A program made the position numbers and the translations under genes. The notes beneath the pieces were generated by a model. The model saw only the letters and a list, made by a program, of their open reading frames with translations, was not told the origin of the DNA and ran no database searches. Positions 7,773 through 16,221 of a stretch of 64,000 nt of DNA are shown piece by piece. The DNA comes from Chryseobacterium taeanense. GTDB lineage: Bacteria > Bacteroidota > Bacteroidia > Flavobacteriales > Weeksellaceae. Location: contig NZ_FNDW01000002.1 of the NCBI RefSeq assembly GCF_900099685.1, positions 310,001-374,000 on the forward strand. Direction: 5' to 3'. Positions within the stretch are counted from its first letter, which is position 1. The number at the start of each line of letters is the position of its first letter.

Positions 7773-7863
7773 TGGTGGTTGAGCGTAACCAATTGGTGGC
7801 TGAGCGCTGAGTCGGTTGGTGGCTGAGCGGAGTCGCTTGGTGGCTGAGCGGAGTCGAAGCCAC
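7773..7863. repeat. tandem cluster of the CTGAGCGGAGTCG repeat
   Basis: Four consecutive, slightly different units beginning (T)TGGTGGCTGAGCG or GTGGTTGAGCG, spaced 21-25 bp, ending in the full palindromic form GAGTCGAAGCCACC. Together with 7586-7630 they fill most of the 426-bp gap between DUF6266 and the GIY-YIG gene, which otherwise shows only a plausible upstream region for the latter. Confidence 0.8.
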
Positions 7864-7969
7864 CTTTGAGGATATTAAGTTGTATTAAAGTGATGCCTGA
7901 GGCTCTCGAAGGCGGAGCAACCCATAATATTCCAAAAAGTTTTTATCTTTAAATTTTAAAATAATACAA

Positions 7970-8287
7970 ATGATGAAAGGATGGATGTATATTCTCCTCT
8001 GTGCCGACGGCAGTTACTACACCGGAAGTACCAATAATCTCGAACGCAGAATTGCCCAGCACCAAATAGGCGAAGGAGCCAATCACACGAAAAAACGGCT
8101 TCCTGTAAAACTCATCTATTATGAAGAATATCCCCGTATCGATCTTGCTTTCTACCGTGAAAAACAGGTACAGGGCTGGAGCCGGAAAAAGAAGGAAGCG
8201 TTGATAAATGGCTGGGATGAAGCCCTTAAAAAAGCAGCAGAATGTATAAATGAAACGCATTCGCGGTTTTTAAAAAAAGAGCCTTAG
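7970..8287 (+). CDS. GIY-YIG nuclease-fold protein
   Basis: 105 residues. MYILLCADGSYYTGSTNNLE, then RRIAQHQIGEGANHTKKRLP, is the compact single-domain GIY-YIG fold of the UvrC/YhbQ-like family: Y-I-L and Y-T-G as the two signature triplets, then R28, the expected catalytic Arg. YEEYPRIDLAFYREKQVQGW follows, with the expected Glu in REK. Such proteins are putative structure-specific or repair nucleases; the cellular role is unknown. Two adjacent ATG codons (7970, 7973) could serve as start. It is flanked on both sides by repeats of the CTGAGCGGAGTCGAAG family. Confidence 0.9.
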   Translation: MMKGWMYILLCADGSYYTGSTNNLERRIAQHQIGEGANHTKKRLPVKLIYYEEYPRIDLAFYREKQVQGWSRKKKEALINGWDEALKKAAECINETHSRFLKKEP

Positions 8288-8305
8288 GTGACTGCTTGCG
8301 GGTGA

Positions 8306-8350
8306 TGTGGCTTCGACTCCGCTCAGCCACCAAGCGACTCTGTCTAGTTA
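8306..8350. repeat. CTGAGCGGAGTCGAAG-family dispersed repeat
   Basis: GGCTTCGACTCCGCTCAGCC with GT/ACC flanks followed by AAGCGACTCTGTCTAG, a second copy of the long unit at 7586-7630. A related fragment GGCTCTGTTTAGCCACC follows at 8355-8371. Confidence 0.8.
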
Positions 8351-8483
8351 CCAATCGGCTCTGTTTAGCCACCTGGGTTGTTTAAACAGTGTATCTTTGA
8401 TTGATAAAGTCATTATATATGACAATGGTTTCCTAACTGTTTTGAATTATTAGGTTAGGTTCTTTAAAAGGCATATGATTATT

Positions 8484-8509
8484 GGTGGCTGAGCGGAGTC
8501 GAAGCCACC
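8484..8509. repeat. CTGAGCGGAGTCGAAG-family palindromic repeat
   Basis: GGTGGCTGAGCGGAGTCGAA then GCCACC, the inverted orientation relative to 8306. Confidence 0.85.
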
Positions 8510-8510
8510 A

Positions 8511-8548
8511 AACCACCTGCCCCAGCAGCGCTGCAACAGGTGGTTTTT
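8511..8548 (+). terminator. intergenic terminator hairpin
   Basis: AACCACCTG ... CAGGTGGTT followed by TTT, placed between the convergent GIY-YIG and lipase genes. The T run favours plus-strand termination. Confidence 0.7.
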
Positions 8549-8574
8549 ATATGAAATCAAATATCTTTTGTTTT

Positions 8575-9897
8575 TTATTCCTCCATTATAGGTTTCATGG
8601 CGCTTAAAGCACGGGACGAAATCCAGCTGATGATCTGCACGATGATTCTTGCAATCATTTCATCTCTGGTGATTTTGGATACTCCCGGTACCAGCCTGTC
8701 TAACGTCGTTTTAGGTAAAGGCTGCGGAAGGATAAGTCCGGTAACAGCAGGGGTTGAACCATTGGCCGGAATCCCGGAGTAAATTTCAACATGCTGGATG
8801 AAAAGCTGCTCTACATAATCCTGCATGGACTGCGGAGGAACGTTGATGGTAGAAGTTCCACTAGAATGCTGAAGTTTTCCCGGTAACGAGGCATTTTGAA
8901 CTCTGGTATAAGGTGCCCCTGATTTTGAAGCATCATAAAGAGCAAAAGTTTGAAGAGCATTTAAAGCAAAGGCCGTCCACCGATCCGGAGAATGTCCGTA
9001 CAGGTTGGCAACCATCTGCAGGTCTTGCTTCTGCCATGCATGAGGTACGACATCAAGATCATTCCAGTGCATGGTGTTCCAGCTTTGATATGGGAGAGAC
9101 TGTGGCTCCCAACCGGATGGCAATGCCGGAAATGTCTGATTGAAAAGATTGGCGAAATTAACTTCTCCCGGTGTTGGCCCGGCGGTAGGATAGACCAGGG
9201 TAAGAGCGAAAGCATTCAGCGTTTTCTGCTCTTTCAGGTAAAGCGCAAGGGTAGGAGATAAGGCTCCGGCAAGGCTGTGACCGCAGAAAATGATTGCGGT
9301 ATTGGGATCAGGTTTCAGGCTGCCCAGGAAGTGTTCGAGGGACGTGCCCGGTGCGGCGGCTGTTCCCGGTGCGATGAGTCCCATAAGGTTGCTGATTCCT
9401 GTCGCAGTCCCTTTGGAAATAAACGGTACATTGTTTTGATAAGGCTCCGGCGTGAAGCTTGACGGATTATAAGTCGTCCAGTTCACGACTTCGGAAACGG
9501 CAAAGTCTTCTGATTCCCAATCGTACAGTGAATCTGGGTTGGTGGCAGCAATGGCTACAACATAAGCAGGCATCACGGGTCCTCCCGGAAATGCTACGGT
9601 ATCACACTGCGCTACAAATACGGTGTTGTCGGCAACGCCATCCTGATTCATTTCCACTAAAGCCGGTCCCCAGACCAGGTTCCAGTTTCCCAATACCGGT
9701 GTCACGGAAGGATCGGCGGTTGAAGATTGGGTCTGCCCCATCACCGCCACTGGCGGAACATTATTCAGATAGAAAGAAAGGTCATACTGCAGCTGTTCCT
9801 GCAATTCACTGGCAGTACCTTTGTAGCCGCCGGCGCGGCCTACGAGGCAGGCCATTCCGAATACCTGCTGATAAGCATCTAAACTTGGATTGTTCAT
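8575..9897 (-). CDS. class 3 lipase family protein
   Basis: 440 residues of alpha/beta-hydrolase type. The nucleophile elbow is FCGHSLAGALSP with Ser208, and the likely catalytic Asp lies in the NDLDVVP motif (Asp282). A downstream His in QHVEIYSG fits the usual class-3 lipase order. The second Gly of the usual GHSLGG is Ala here. No signal peptide is seen (start MNNPSLDAYQQVFGMACLVG), so it may be cytoplasmic or exported by another route. Substrate is unknown. The gene is distinctly GC-richer than the restriction genes next to it and has its own divergent promoter region, so lateral gain is possible. Confidence 0.8.
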   Translation of the reverse strand: MNNPSLDAYQQVFGMACLVGRAGGYKGTASELQEQLQYDLSFYLNNVPPVAVMGQTQSSTADPSVTPVLGNWNLVWGPALVEMNQDGVADNTVFVAQCDTVAFPGGPVMPAYVVAIAATNPDSLYDWESEDFAVSEVVNWTTYNPSSFTPEPYQNNVPFISKGTATGISNLMGLIAPGTAAAPGTSLEHFLGSLKPDPNTAIIFCGHSLAGALSPTLALYLKEQKTLNAFALTLVYPTAGPTPGEVNFANLFNQTFPALPSGWEPQSLPYQSWNTMHWNDLDVVPHAWQKQDLQMVANLYGHSPDRWTAFALNALQTFALYDASKSGAPYTRVQNASLPGKLQHSSGTSTINVPPQSMQDYVEQLFIQHVEIYSGIPANGSTPAVTGLILPQPLPKTTLDRLVPGVSKITRDEMIARIIVQIISWISSRALSAMKPIMEE

Positions 9898-10069
9898 GGT
9901 GTGTTATAGTTATTGGTTGTTGGCGTGTTTTTGCAGGAAAAGTGCTGATTGTTTGTCTCTTCAAAAACAAAGTAAAGTTCGGGATAAATGGTGATTTTCG
10001 AATCCGTAAAAATGACCAAAATGGGGTGTAGGTGTTTGTACCGAATTTTGATATTTAATTGAATTTTAT

Positions 10070-10083
10070 ATTGAAATTTCAAT
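10070..10083. promoter_or_regulatory. candidate operator upstream of the defence island
   Basis: Perfect 14-bp palindrome ATTGAAATTTCAAT, flanked by two AATTGAAT copies (10058-10065 and 10081-10088), about 30 bp upstream of the hsdR -7 box. No regulator gene is linked. Confidence 0.45.
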
Positions 10084-10112
10084 TGAATAAAAACTGCTGA
10101 AGCATTTTTAAC

Positions 10113-10120
10113 TATCTTTG
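10113..10120 (+). promoter_or_regulatory. -7 promoter box of hsdR
   Basis: TATCTTTG matching TAnnTTTG, 20 bp before the ATG. No TTG at the ideal distance is seen. Confidence 0.6.
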
Positions 10121-10140
10121 AAAACTATAACAAACTAATA

Positions 10141-13100
10141 ATGTTCAACGAAGATTCGAGGGTTAAAATTCCGGCAATATTACATTTGTGCAGATTGGGG
10201 TATATCTATATTCCAAAAAGTAAGCAGGAAAGACTGGAAGAAAATAATATATTTACTGAAATTTTTAAACGTTCCGTTTCTAAGATTAATAATGGGATAT
10301 CAAAAGATGATATAGACCGTTTATTAATTGATGTTTCTTTAAAACTTAAAGATGATGATTTAGGGAGGGAATTCTTCAGAAGCTTAATAAATACTTCAGG
10401 ACTAAGACTTATTGATTTTGAGAATTTCAGTAATAATGAATTTCATGTTACTACAGAACTGACTTATCGAAAGGGTGATGAAGAATTCAGACCGGATATC
10501 ACGATTTTAATTAATGGAATGCCATTGGTTTTTATTGAGGTTAAAAAACCAAACAATAGAGAAGGCGTAATCGCAGAGAGAAATAGAATCAATAAAAGAT
10601 TTGCTTTAAAAGATTTCAGAGCATTTACCAACATCACTCAACTCATGTTATTTTCAAATAATATGGAGTATGAAGATGGAGTAGTTGAGCCTGTGATGGG
10701 AGCTTATTATGCAACACCTTCTAAGGATGGAGTCATGTTCAATTATTTCCGTGAAGAAGAACTGCTGAATTACACCCGTCTTCTTAAATCTGAGAGTGAA
10801 GAATTAGAAAATTTCATTCTTAAAGACAATAATATCGTTGCGATCAAATATACAGACGAATTTAAAATCAATAAGAATTACGAAACCCCGACCAACCGAA
10901 TTATTACTTCTCTGCTTTTAAGAGAACGGTTGGCTTTCTTTTTACAATTCGGGATTACCTACGTTGAGCGGACTAATAGAGAAGGCAAAATTATTATTGA
11001 AAAACACATTATGCGTTATCCCCAGTTTTTTGCTTCGAAGGCTATTGCACAGAAATTGGATGAAGGAATAAAAAAAGGAATCATTTGGCATACACAAGGT
11101 AGCGGTAAAACGGCATTGGCATTTTATAATGTAAAATATCTTACTGATTATTACCAGAAGAAAAATACAATTGCTAAATTTTATTTTATTGTAGACCGGA
11201 TAGATTTGGCAATACAGTCACAAACGGAGTTCCGTTCAAGAGGATTATCAGTGAAAATGGTTAATTCCAGAACCGAATTTATTCAGGATATTAAAAAAGC
11301 AAGTGCCATTTTAAACAGTAGCGGAGAGCAGGAAATAACAATAGTGAATATTCAAAAGTTTTCTGATGACAGCACCGTTTTAGAATCTTTCGACTACGAT
11401 TTAAACATTCAGAGAATTTATTTTATCGATGAAGCGCACAGAAGCTACAATCCTAAAGGGAATTATTTAATCAACCTCCTGCGTTCAGATAAAGATGCAG
11501 TAAAAATTGCCTTAACCGGAACTCCTCTATTAAAAGAAGTTGCCAAAGATTATGATTCCAAAGCTTTATTTGGAGAATATATTCATAAATATTATTACAA
11601 CCGTTCTATTGCCGATGGTTATACATTGAGGCTTATCAGAGAAGGTATTGCCACCACATACAAAATGCAGATGCAGGATGTAATGGAGCAGATAAAAATA
11701 CTAAAAGGTGAAATATCCAAAAGCGAAATCTTTGCTCATCCTAAATTTGCCGAACCAATGCTTGAATACATTCTGAATGACTTAAAAGATTTCAGGAAAA
11801 AAGACGACGCTATTGGCGGAATGGTAGTTTGCGATACATCGGAACAGGCGAAGGAACTCTTTCATCAGTTTGAAAAAATCTATGGAAAACAGGAATTCGA
11901 TTATGCAGTAGTACGCGAAGAAAGAGCTAAATATGGAAACAAAACTCCTTTAAAGGCCAGTCTTATTTTACATGATGTCAACTCTAAGGACATCAGAAAA
12001 CAGGAGATTGAAGCTTTTAAAAACGGAGATATCGACCTGTTATTTGTGTACAATATGTTGCTTACAGGTTTTGACGCGCCTCGTCTTAAAAAATTATATC
12101 TGGCAAGAGTCGTGAAGAATCACAATTTATTACAGACTCTGACACGGGTAAACCGGCCGTATAAAAAACACCGTTTCGGGTTTGTAGTCGATTTTGCAGA
12201 CATCACCAAAGAGTTTAAAGAAACCAACGAAAACTATTTCCAGGAGTTGCAACAGGAATTGGGTGATGAAATGCAGAATTACAGCAACCTTTTCAAATCC
12301 AGAGAAGAAATAGAACATGATGTACTGGAAATCAAGGAAAAGCTATTTCAGTATGATATAAAAAATGCTGAAAACTTCCGTCTGCAAATGGATGAAATTA
12401 AAGATAAAAAGCATTTGACGGAACTCATCAAAGCATTACAAAATGCCAGAGAACTGAAAAATATCATTCGTTTGCAGGGAGATGATGAATTGCTTGATCT
12501 TTTAGATTTCTACAAACTTAATCAATTACTGAAAGAAGTTCAGAGAAGGCTGGATACCTTAAATTTGATTGAGAGCATCAACGATGAAACGGATAATACC
12601 AACCTCATCAATACTGCGTTGGAAGATATTTTCTTCCAATTTACCAAAATTTCCGAAGAGGAAATGATTTTGGCAGATCAGCTCAGAAATCAGTTGAGAC
12701 AAACGCGTGAAGAACTGCAGCGGAATATTGATCCTGCAGATCCTGAATTTGTTACTTTACGGGAAGAACTGGAGCGTATTTTTAAAAATAAAAATCTGGA
12801 CGAAGTCAACCAGGAAGATATGCGGGATAACATCCATATTTTAAGCAGAATCTACAGTGAGGTAAAGGAACTTAACCGTAGAAATGCTTTGCTGAGAGCA
12901 AAATATGAAAACGACGAAAAGTACACCAGAATCCATAAAAGATTGGTAGATAATCCGGCCCTCAATGCTAAAGAAATACAAATTTATGAAGCTTTATTGG
13001 GAACTAAAACGGTAATAGACGATATTTGCCTCCGCAATATAGAACTGGTGAAAAATGAAACCTATTTCAATCAGGAAGTGATGAGTATTGTGATCCAGCA

Positions 13101-13200
13101 ATTCATAGATTCCCAACGCATGAACCTGGATTTTGACACTACGAAAAATATTAATGATCTTATTGTAAAAGAATATAAACAACAATATACCCACAGTTAA
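10141..13200 (+). CDS. hsdR: type I restriction endonuclease subunit R
   Basis: 1019 residues. It is the motor and nuclease subunit that translocates and cuts DNA lacking the host methylation. The N-terminal PD-(D/E)xK nuclease is seen as Pro118-Asp119 ... Glu133-Val-Lys135 (PDITILINGMPLVFIEVKK). The SF2 translocase follows: Walker A TQGSGKT (318-324), DEAH box 430-433, LTGTPLL (motif III), and late helicase motifs (LLTGFDAPRLKKLYLARV, LLQTLTRVNRPYK). A long charged helical C-terminus probably contacts HsdM/HsdS. Its start matches the family (EDSRVKIPAILHLCRLGY). First gene of a plus-strand island; hsdM follows after 6 bp. All motifs are intact. Confidence 0.97.
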   Translation: MFNEDSRVKIPAILHLCRLGYIYIPKSKQERLEENNIFTEIFKRSVSKINNGISKDDIDRLLIDVSLKLKDDDLGREFFRSLINTSGLRLIDFENFSNNEFHVTTELTYRKGDEEFRPDITILINGMPLVFIEVKKPNNREGVIAERNRINKRFALKDFRAFTNITQLMLFSNNMEYEDGVVEPVMGAYYATPSKDGVMFNYFREEELLNYTRLLKSESEELENFILKDNNIVAIKYTDEFKINKNYETPTNRIITSLLLRERLAFFLQFGITYVERTNREGKIIIEKHIMRYPQFFASKAIAQKLDEGIKKGIIWHTQGSGKTALAFYNVKYLTDYYQKKNTIAKFYFIVDRIDLAIQSQTEFRSRGLSVKMVNSRTEFIQDIKKASAILNSSGEQEITIVNIQKFSDDSTVLESFDYDLNIQRIYFIDEAHRSYNPKGNYLINLLRSDKDAVKIALTGTPLLKEVAKDYDSKALFGEYIHKYYYNRSIADGYTLRLIREGIATTYKMQMQDVMEQIKILKGEISKSEIFAHPKFAEPMLEYILNDLKDFRKKDDAIGGMVVCDTSEQAKELFHQFEKIYGKQEFDYAVVREERAKYGNKTPLKASLILHDVNSKDIRKQEIEAFKNGDIDLLFVYNMLLTGFDAPRLKKLYLARVVKNHNLLQTLTRVNRPYKKHRFGFVVDFADITKEFKETNENYFQELQQELGDEMQNYSNLFKSREEIEHDVLEIKEKLFQYDIKNAENFRLQMDEIKDKKHLTELIKALQNARELKNIIRLQGDDELLDLLDFYKLNQLLKEVQRRLDTLNLIESINDETDNTNLINTALEDIFFQFTKISEEEMILADQLRNQLRQTREELQRNIDPADPEFVTLREELERIFKNKNLDEVNQEDMRDNIHILSRIYSEVKELNRRNALLRAKYENDEKYTRIHKRLVDNPALNAKEIQIYEALLGTKTVIDDICLRNIELVKNETYFNQEVMSIVIQQFIDSQRMNLDFDTTKNINDLIVKEYKQQYTHS

Positions 13201-13206
13201 ACAGAA

Positions 13207-14823
13207 ATGACGGAGATACAGTTTATCACGCAGACCAAAACCTTAATAGACGGACTAAAAAGTGTTTGCGCAAACTACGGATTAGGAAATGATGCCAGCG
13301 AATTCAATATTATTTCACAGGTATTTCTTTACAAATACCTCAATGACAAATTTATATACGAAGCCAAAAAAATAGAACCTGAATTGTCTCAGGCAGAAGA
13401 TTTTCAGTCGGCCTATGAAAACCTTCCGGATGATAAAAAACAGTTTCTTCTGGCAAGAATAGGAAACAAAGCAGCAAAACTTAAACCGGATCAGCTGATT
13501 GCTTACCTGTTCAACAATTCTAACCAGCCCAATTTCGGAGAAGCCATTTTTGACGGTACGTTAAGAACCATCAGCGCAGAAAACATAGATATTTATTCGG
13601 TGAGTTCTGCAACCGGCGTAAAAGATAAAATGTTTGATGATATCAGTCTTTTTATCAGAGATGCTTCGCAGCGTGATGCTTTTTGTCGTGCTTTACTCAA
13701 CAAACTGGTGAACGTAAGTTTTGAAAAAATGTTCACTGAGAAATACGATTTCTTTGCCACGATTTTTGAATATCTGATTAAAGATTACAACAGCGACAGT
13801 GGCGGTAAGTATGCCGAATATTATACGCCTCATGCGGTAGCAAGAATTATGGCGGCGATTTTGGTAAACGGTGAGGCGAATAATGCCAAAGTTTATGACC
13901 CCAGTGCGGGATCCGGAACATTGCTGATGAATATCGCCCACGCCATTGGTGAAAAAAACTGTACCATTTATTCGGAAGATATTTCTCAAAAGTCTGCAAA
14001 TATGCTGAGATTAAATTTAATTCTGAATAACCTTCAGCACTCGATCCCGAATATCATTAAAGGAAACACCATTTTACAGCCGGCCCATCTTGACCGGAAG
14101 TTTGATTATATTGTTTCCAATCCTCCGTTTAAACTGGATTTTTCAGATTATCAGGCAGACCTTACCAAAGACAGTTTTAAAGAAAGATTTTTTGCAGGCG
14201 TTCCTAAGATTCCAAACAAGGATAAAGATAAAATGGCGATTTACCTCTTGTTTATTCAGCACATTATGTACAGTTTGGATACCAAAGGTAAAGCCGCAAT
14301 TGTTGTTCCTACAGGATTTATCACGGCACAAAGCGGGATCGAAAGAAAAATAAGGGAAGCATTAATACAACGCAACTGGCTGCGTGGCGTGGTAAGTATG
14401 CCGAGCAATATTTTTGCGAGTACAGGAACCAATGTTTCTATTGTATTTATAGACAAAGAAGCCGACAGCGAAAAGATAGTCTTGGTAGATGCTTCTAAAC
14501 TGGGAAAAAACATTAAAGAAGGCAAAAACCAAAAAACCGTCCTTACTCCATTAGAAGAACAACGCATTATTGATGCCATGAACCAAAAGAATGCAGAGGA
14601 CGATTTTTCTGTATTGGTAACCAAAGAAGAGGTAATCGCCAAAAATTACAGCTTTTCTGCGGGGCAATATTTTGAAGTGAAGATAGAATATGTAGAAATT
14701 ACCGCAGAAGAATTTGCGCAGAAAATGCAAACTTACGAAAGCAATTTGAGTCAATTGTTTGCAGAAGGAAATGAGTTGGACAAAAAGATTTTGGAGAACT
14801 TAAAAGGGTTGAAGTATGATTAA
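13207..14823 (+). CDS. hsdM: type I DNA methyltransferase subunit M
   Basis: 538 residues. An N-terminal helical HsdM_N domain (about 1-150) is followed by an N6-adenine methyltransferase domain with AEYYTPHAVARIM, the SAM-binding DPSAGSGTLL (from Asp231) and catalytic NPPF (305-308). The C-terminal tail (FEVKIEYVEITAEEFAQKM onwards) is helical. It works with two HsdS copies-worth of recognition domains to methylate adenine in a split target, protecting the host from HsdR. Its stop overlaps the hsdS start by 8 bp, a coupling arrangement that keeps the M and S subunits in balance. Confidence 0.97.
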   Translation: MTEIQFITQTKTLIDGLKSVCANYGLGNDASEFNIISQVFLYKYLNDKFIYEAKKIEPELSQAEDFQSAYENLPDDKKQFLLARIGNKAAKLKPDQLIAYLFNNSNQPNFGEAIFDGTLRTISAENIDIYSVSSATGVKDKMFDDISLFIRDASQRDAFCRALLNKLVNVSFEKMFTEKYDFFATIFEYLIKDYNSDSGGKYAEYYTPHAVARIMAAILVNGEANNAKVYDPSAGSGTLLMNIAHAIGEKNCTIYSEDISQKSANMLRLNLILNNLQHSIPNIIKGNTILQPAHLDRKFDYIVSNPPFKLDFSDYQADLTKDSFKERFFAGVPKIPNKDKDKMAIYLLFIQHIMYSLDTKGKAAIVVPTGFITAQSGIERKIREALIQRNWLRGVVSMPSNIFASTGTNVSIVFIDKEADSEKIVLVDASKLGKNIKEGKNQKTVLTPLEEQRIIDAMNQKNAEDDFSVLVTKEEVIAKNYSFSAGQYFEVKIEYVEITAEEFAQKMQTYESNLSQLFAEGNELDKKILENLKGLKYD

Positions 14824-16186
14824 GTATTTTTTTGAAGATATTGTTAGTAAAAATGATGGTTTTTTAAGAGGACCTTTTGGAGGAGCATTAAAAAAGGACA
14901 TCTTTGTTGATAAATCTTCAAATACTTATAAAGTATATGAACAAGGAGTCATTCTAAACAAAGATTCAAGATTAGGTAATTATTATATTACTAAAGAATA
15001 TTTTGATAAGTCTATGTATAGATTTGTTGCTAATCCAAAAGATATTTTAGTGTCCTGCTCAGGTGTTAATTATGGAGCAATATACCAGTTACCTGAAAAT
15101 TCTGAAGTTGGTGTAATAAATCAAGCACTGTTAAGAATTAGATTAAATACAGATATTGTTGATGATAAATATTTTATATATTTATTTGAAAATCTTATTT
15201 CTAAAAGAATCATAGGAGGTAGTGGAGATTCAACAATTCCTAACTTTCCTCCAATGAATTTTATTAGAAAAGTTCCAGTTGAATTACCTGATTTAATCAC
15301 CCAACAAAAAATAGCATCTGTCTTATCCGCTTTAGATGATAAAATAGAACTCAACGACCGCATTAATACAGAATTGGAAGCGATGGCAAAAACACTATAT
15401 GATTATTGGTTTGTACAGTTTGATTTTCCGGTTTCCGGTACCTTGGCTTCGACTCCGCTCAGCCAACAATCGGTAGCCGAGCGTGAAAGAAATAATGTAG
15501 TCGAGCGTAAAGGAGTTATGGTAGCCGAGCGGAGTCGAGGCTACAAATCTTCCGGTGGAAAGATGGTGTACAACGAAACGCTAAAAAGAGAAATCCCTGA
15601 AGGGTGGGAGGTGAAAAAGCTTGAAGAATTAGGTAATTTTAAAAATGGAGTTAATTACAATCCATCAAATCCGGGTAATATACCGTGTCCTATAATTAAT
15701 GTAAGAAATATTAGTGGTTCCAGTTATTTTATTAAGAATGAAGATTTAGATATTATATATTTAAATGAAAATGATGTTAAAAAATATTCTGTAAATGAAA
15801 ATAGTATTATAGTGGCAAGAAGTGGAATTCCTGGAGCTACGAGATTAATATCGGATTTTTCAGAAAATACACTTTACTGTGGTTTTGCAATTCATTATGA
15901 AATTTATAATCCATTATTCAAAAATAAAGTCTTTTTTTATTTGAAATCTTTAGAAGAATTAATTAAAAATGGTTCAGGAGGAACAATTATGAAAAATGTT
16001 AATCAACAATTACTAAATAATTTAATAATTAGCATTCCTGAAAAAAGTATATTATCAGCATTTAATAGAAAAATAGATATAATTTTCAAAAAAATTAATA
16101 ATCTTGAAAAACAAAACCAAGAACTCTCTGCCTTACGAGACTGGCTCTTGCCCATGCTGATGAATGGGCAGGTAAAGGTGGAATAA
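14816..16186 (+). CDS. hsdS: type I restriction specificity subunit S, with repeat insertion in the linker
   Basis: 456 residues: first target-recognition domain (1 to about 165), central conserved helix LDDKIELNDRINTELEAMAK, then TLYDYWFVQFDFP (about 175-206), second recognition domain (about 255-410), and a C-terminal conserved helix ending LSALRDWLLPMLMNGQVKV. The tail of the central region normally runs from the QFDFP motif directly to a YKSSGGKMVYNE-like motif. Here 34 codons (residues 210-243, DNA 15443-15544) are inserted in frame and consist of dispersed-repeat sequence (ASTPLSQQSVAER ... VAERSRG). The two recognition domains are AT-richer than the conserved segments, as expected for recombining domains. 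The lengthened linker could alter the spacing between the two half-sites or be tolerated as a loop. Confidence 0.95.
   Translation: MIKYFFEDIVSKNDGFLRGPFGGALKKDIFVDKSSNTYKVYEQGVILNKDSRLGNYYITKEYFDKSMYRFVANPKDILVSCSGVNYGAIYQLPENSEVGVINQALLRIRLNTDIVDDKYFIYLFENLISKRIIGGSGDSTIPNFPPMNFIRKVPVELPDLITQQKIASVLSALDDKIELNDRINTELEAMAKTLYDYWFVQFDFPVSGTLASTPLSQQSVAERERNNVVERKGVMVAERSRGYKSSGGKMVYNETLKREIPEGWEVKKLEELGNFKNGVNYNPSNPGNIPCPIINVRNISGSSYFIKNEDLDIIYLNENDVKKYSVNENSIIVARSGIPGATRLISDFSENTLYCGFAIHYEIYNPLFKNKVFFYLKSLEELIKNGSGGTIMKNVNQQLLNNLIISIPEKSILSAFNRKIDIIFKKINNLEKQNQELSALRDWLLPMLMNGQVKVE
15443..15544. repeat. 102-bp inverted-repeat-bounded repeat element inside hsdS
   Basis: The left end GGCTTCGACTCCGCTCAGCC and the right end GCCGAGCGGAGTCGAGGC are inverted copies of the CTGAGCGGAGTCGAAG family, with degenerate internal copies (GTAGCCGAGCGTGAAAG, GTAGTCGAGCGTAAAGG). 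102 bp is 34 codons, so the hsdS frame is kept. Confidence 0.85.
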
Positions 16187-16221
16187 AAAACTAACTATAA
16201 AAAAATTAATAACTATAACCT

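Noticed and set aside
8575..9897. Prophage or transposon origin of the lipase/DUF6266 patch
   Set aside because: No integrase, transposase or phage structural gene is present, only repeats and a GC shift.
9459..10031. 190-codon open frame antisense to the lipase start
   Set aside because: It is the complement of a GC-richer coding gene; no domain is recognisable and it crosses the lipase promoter.
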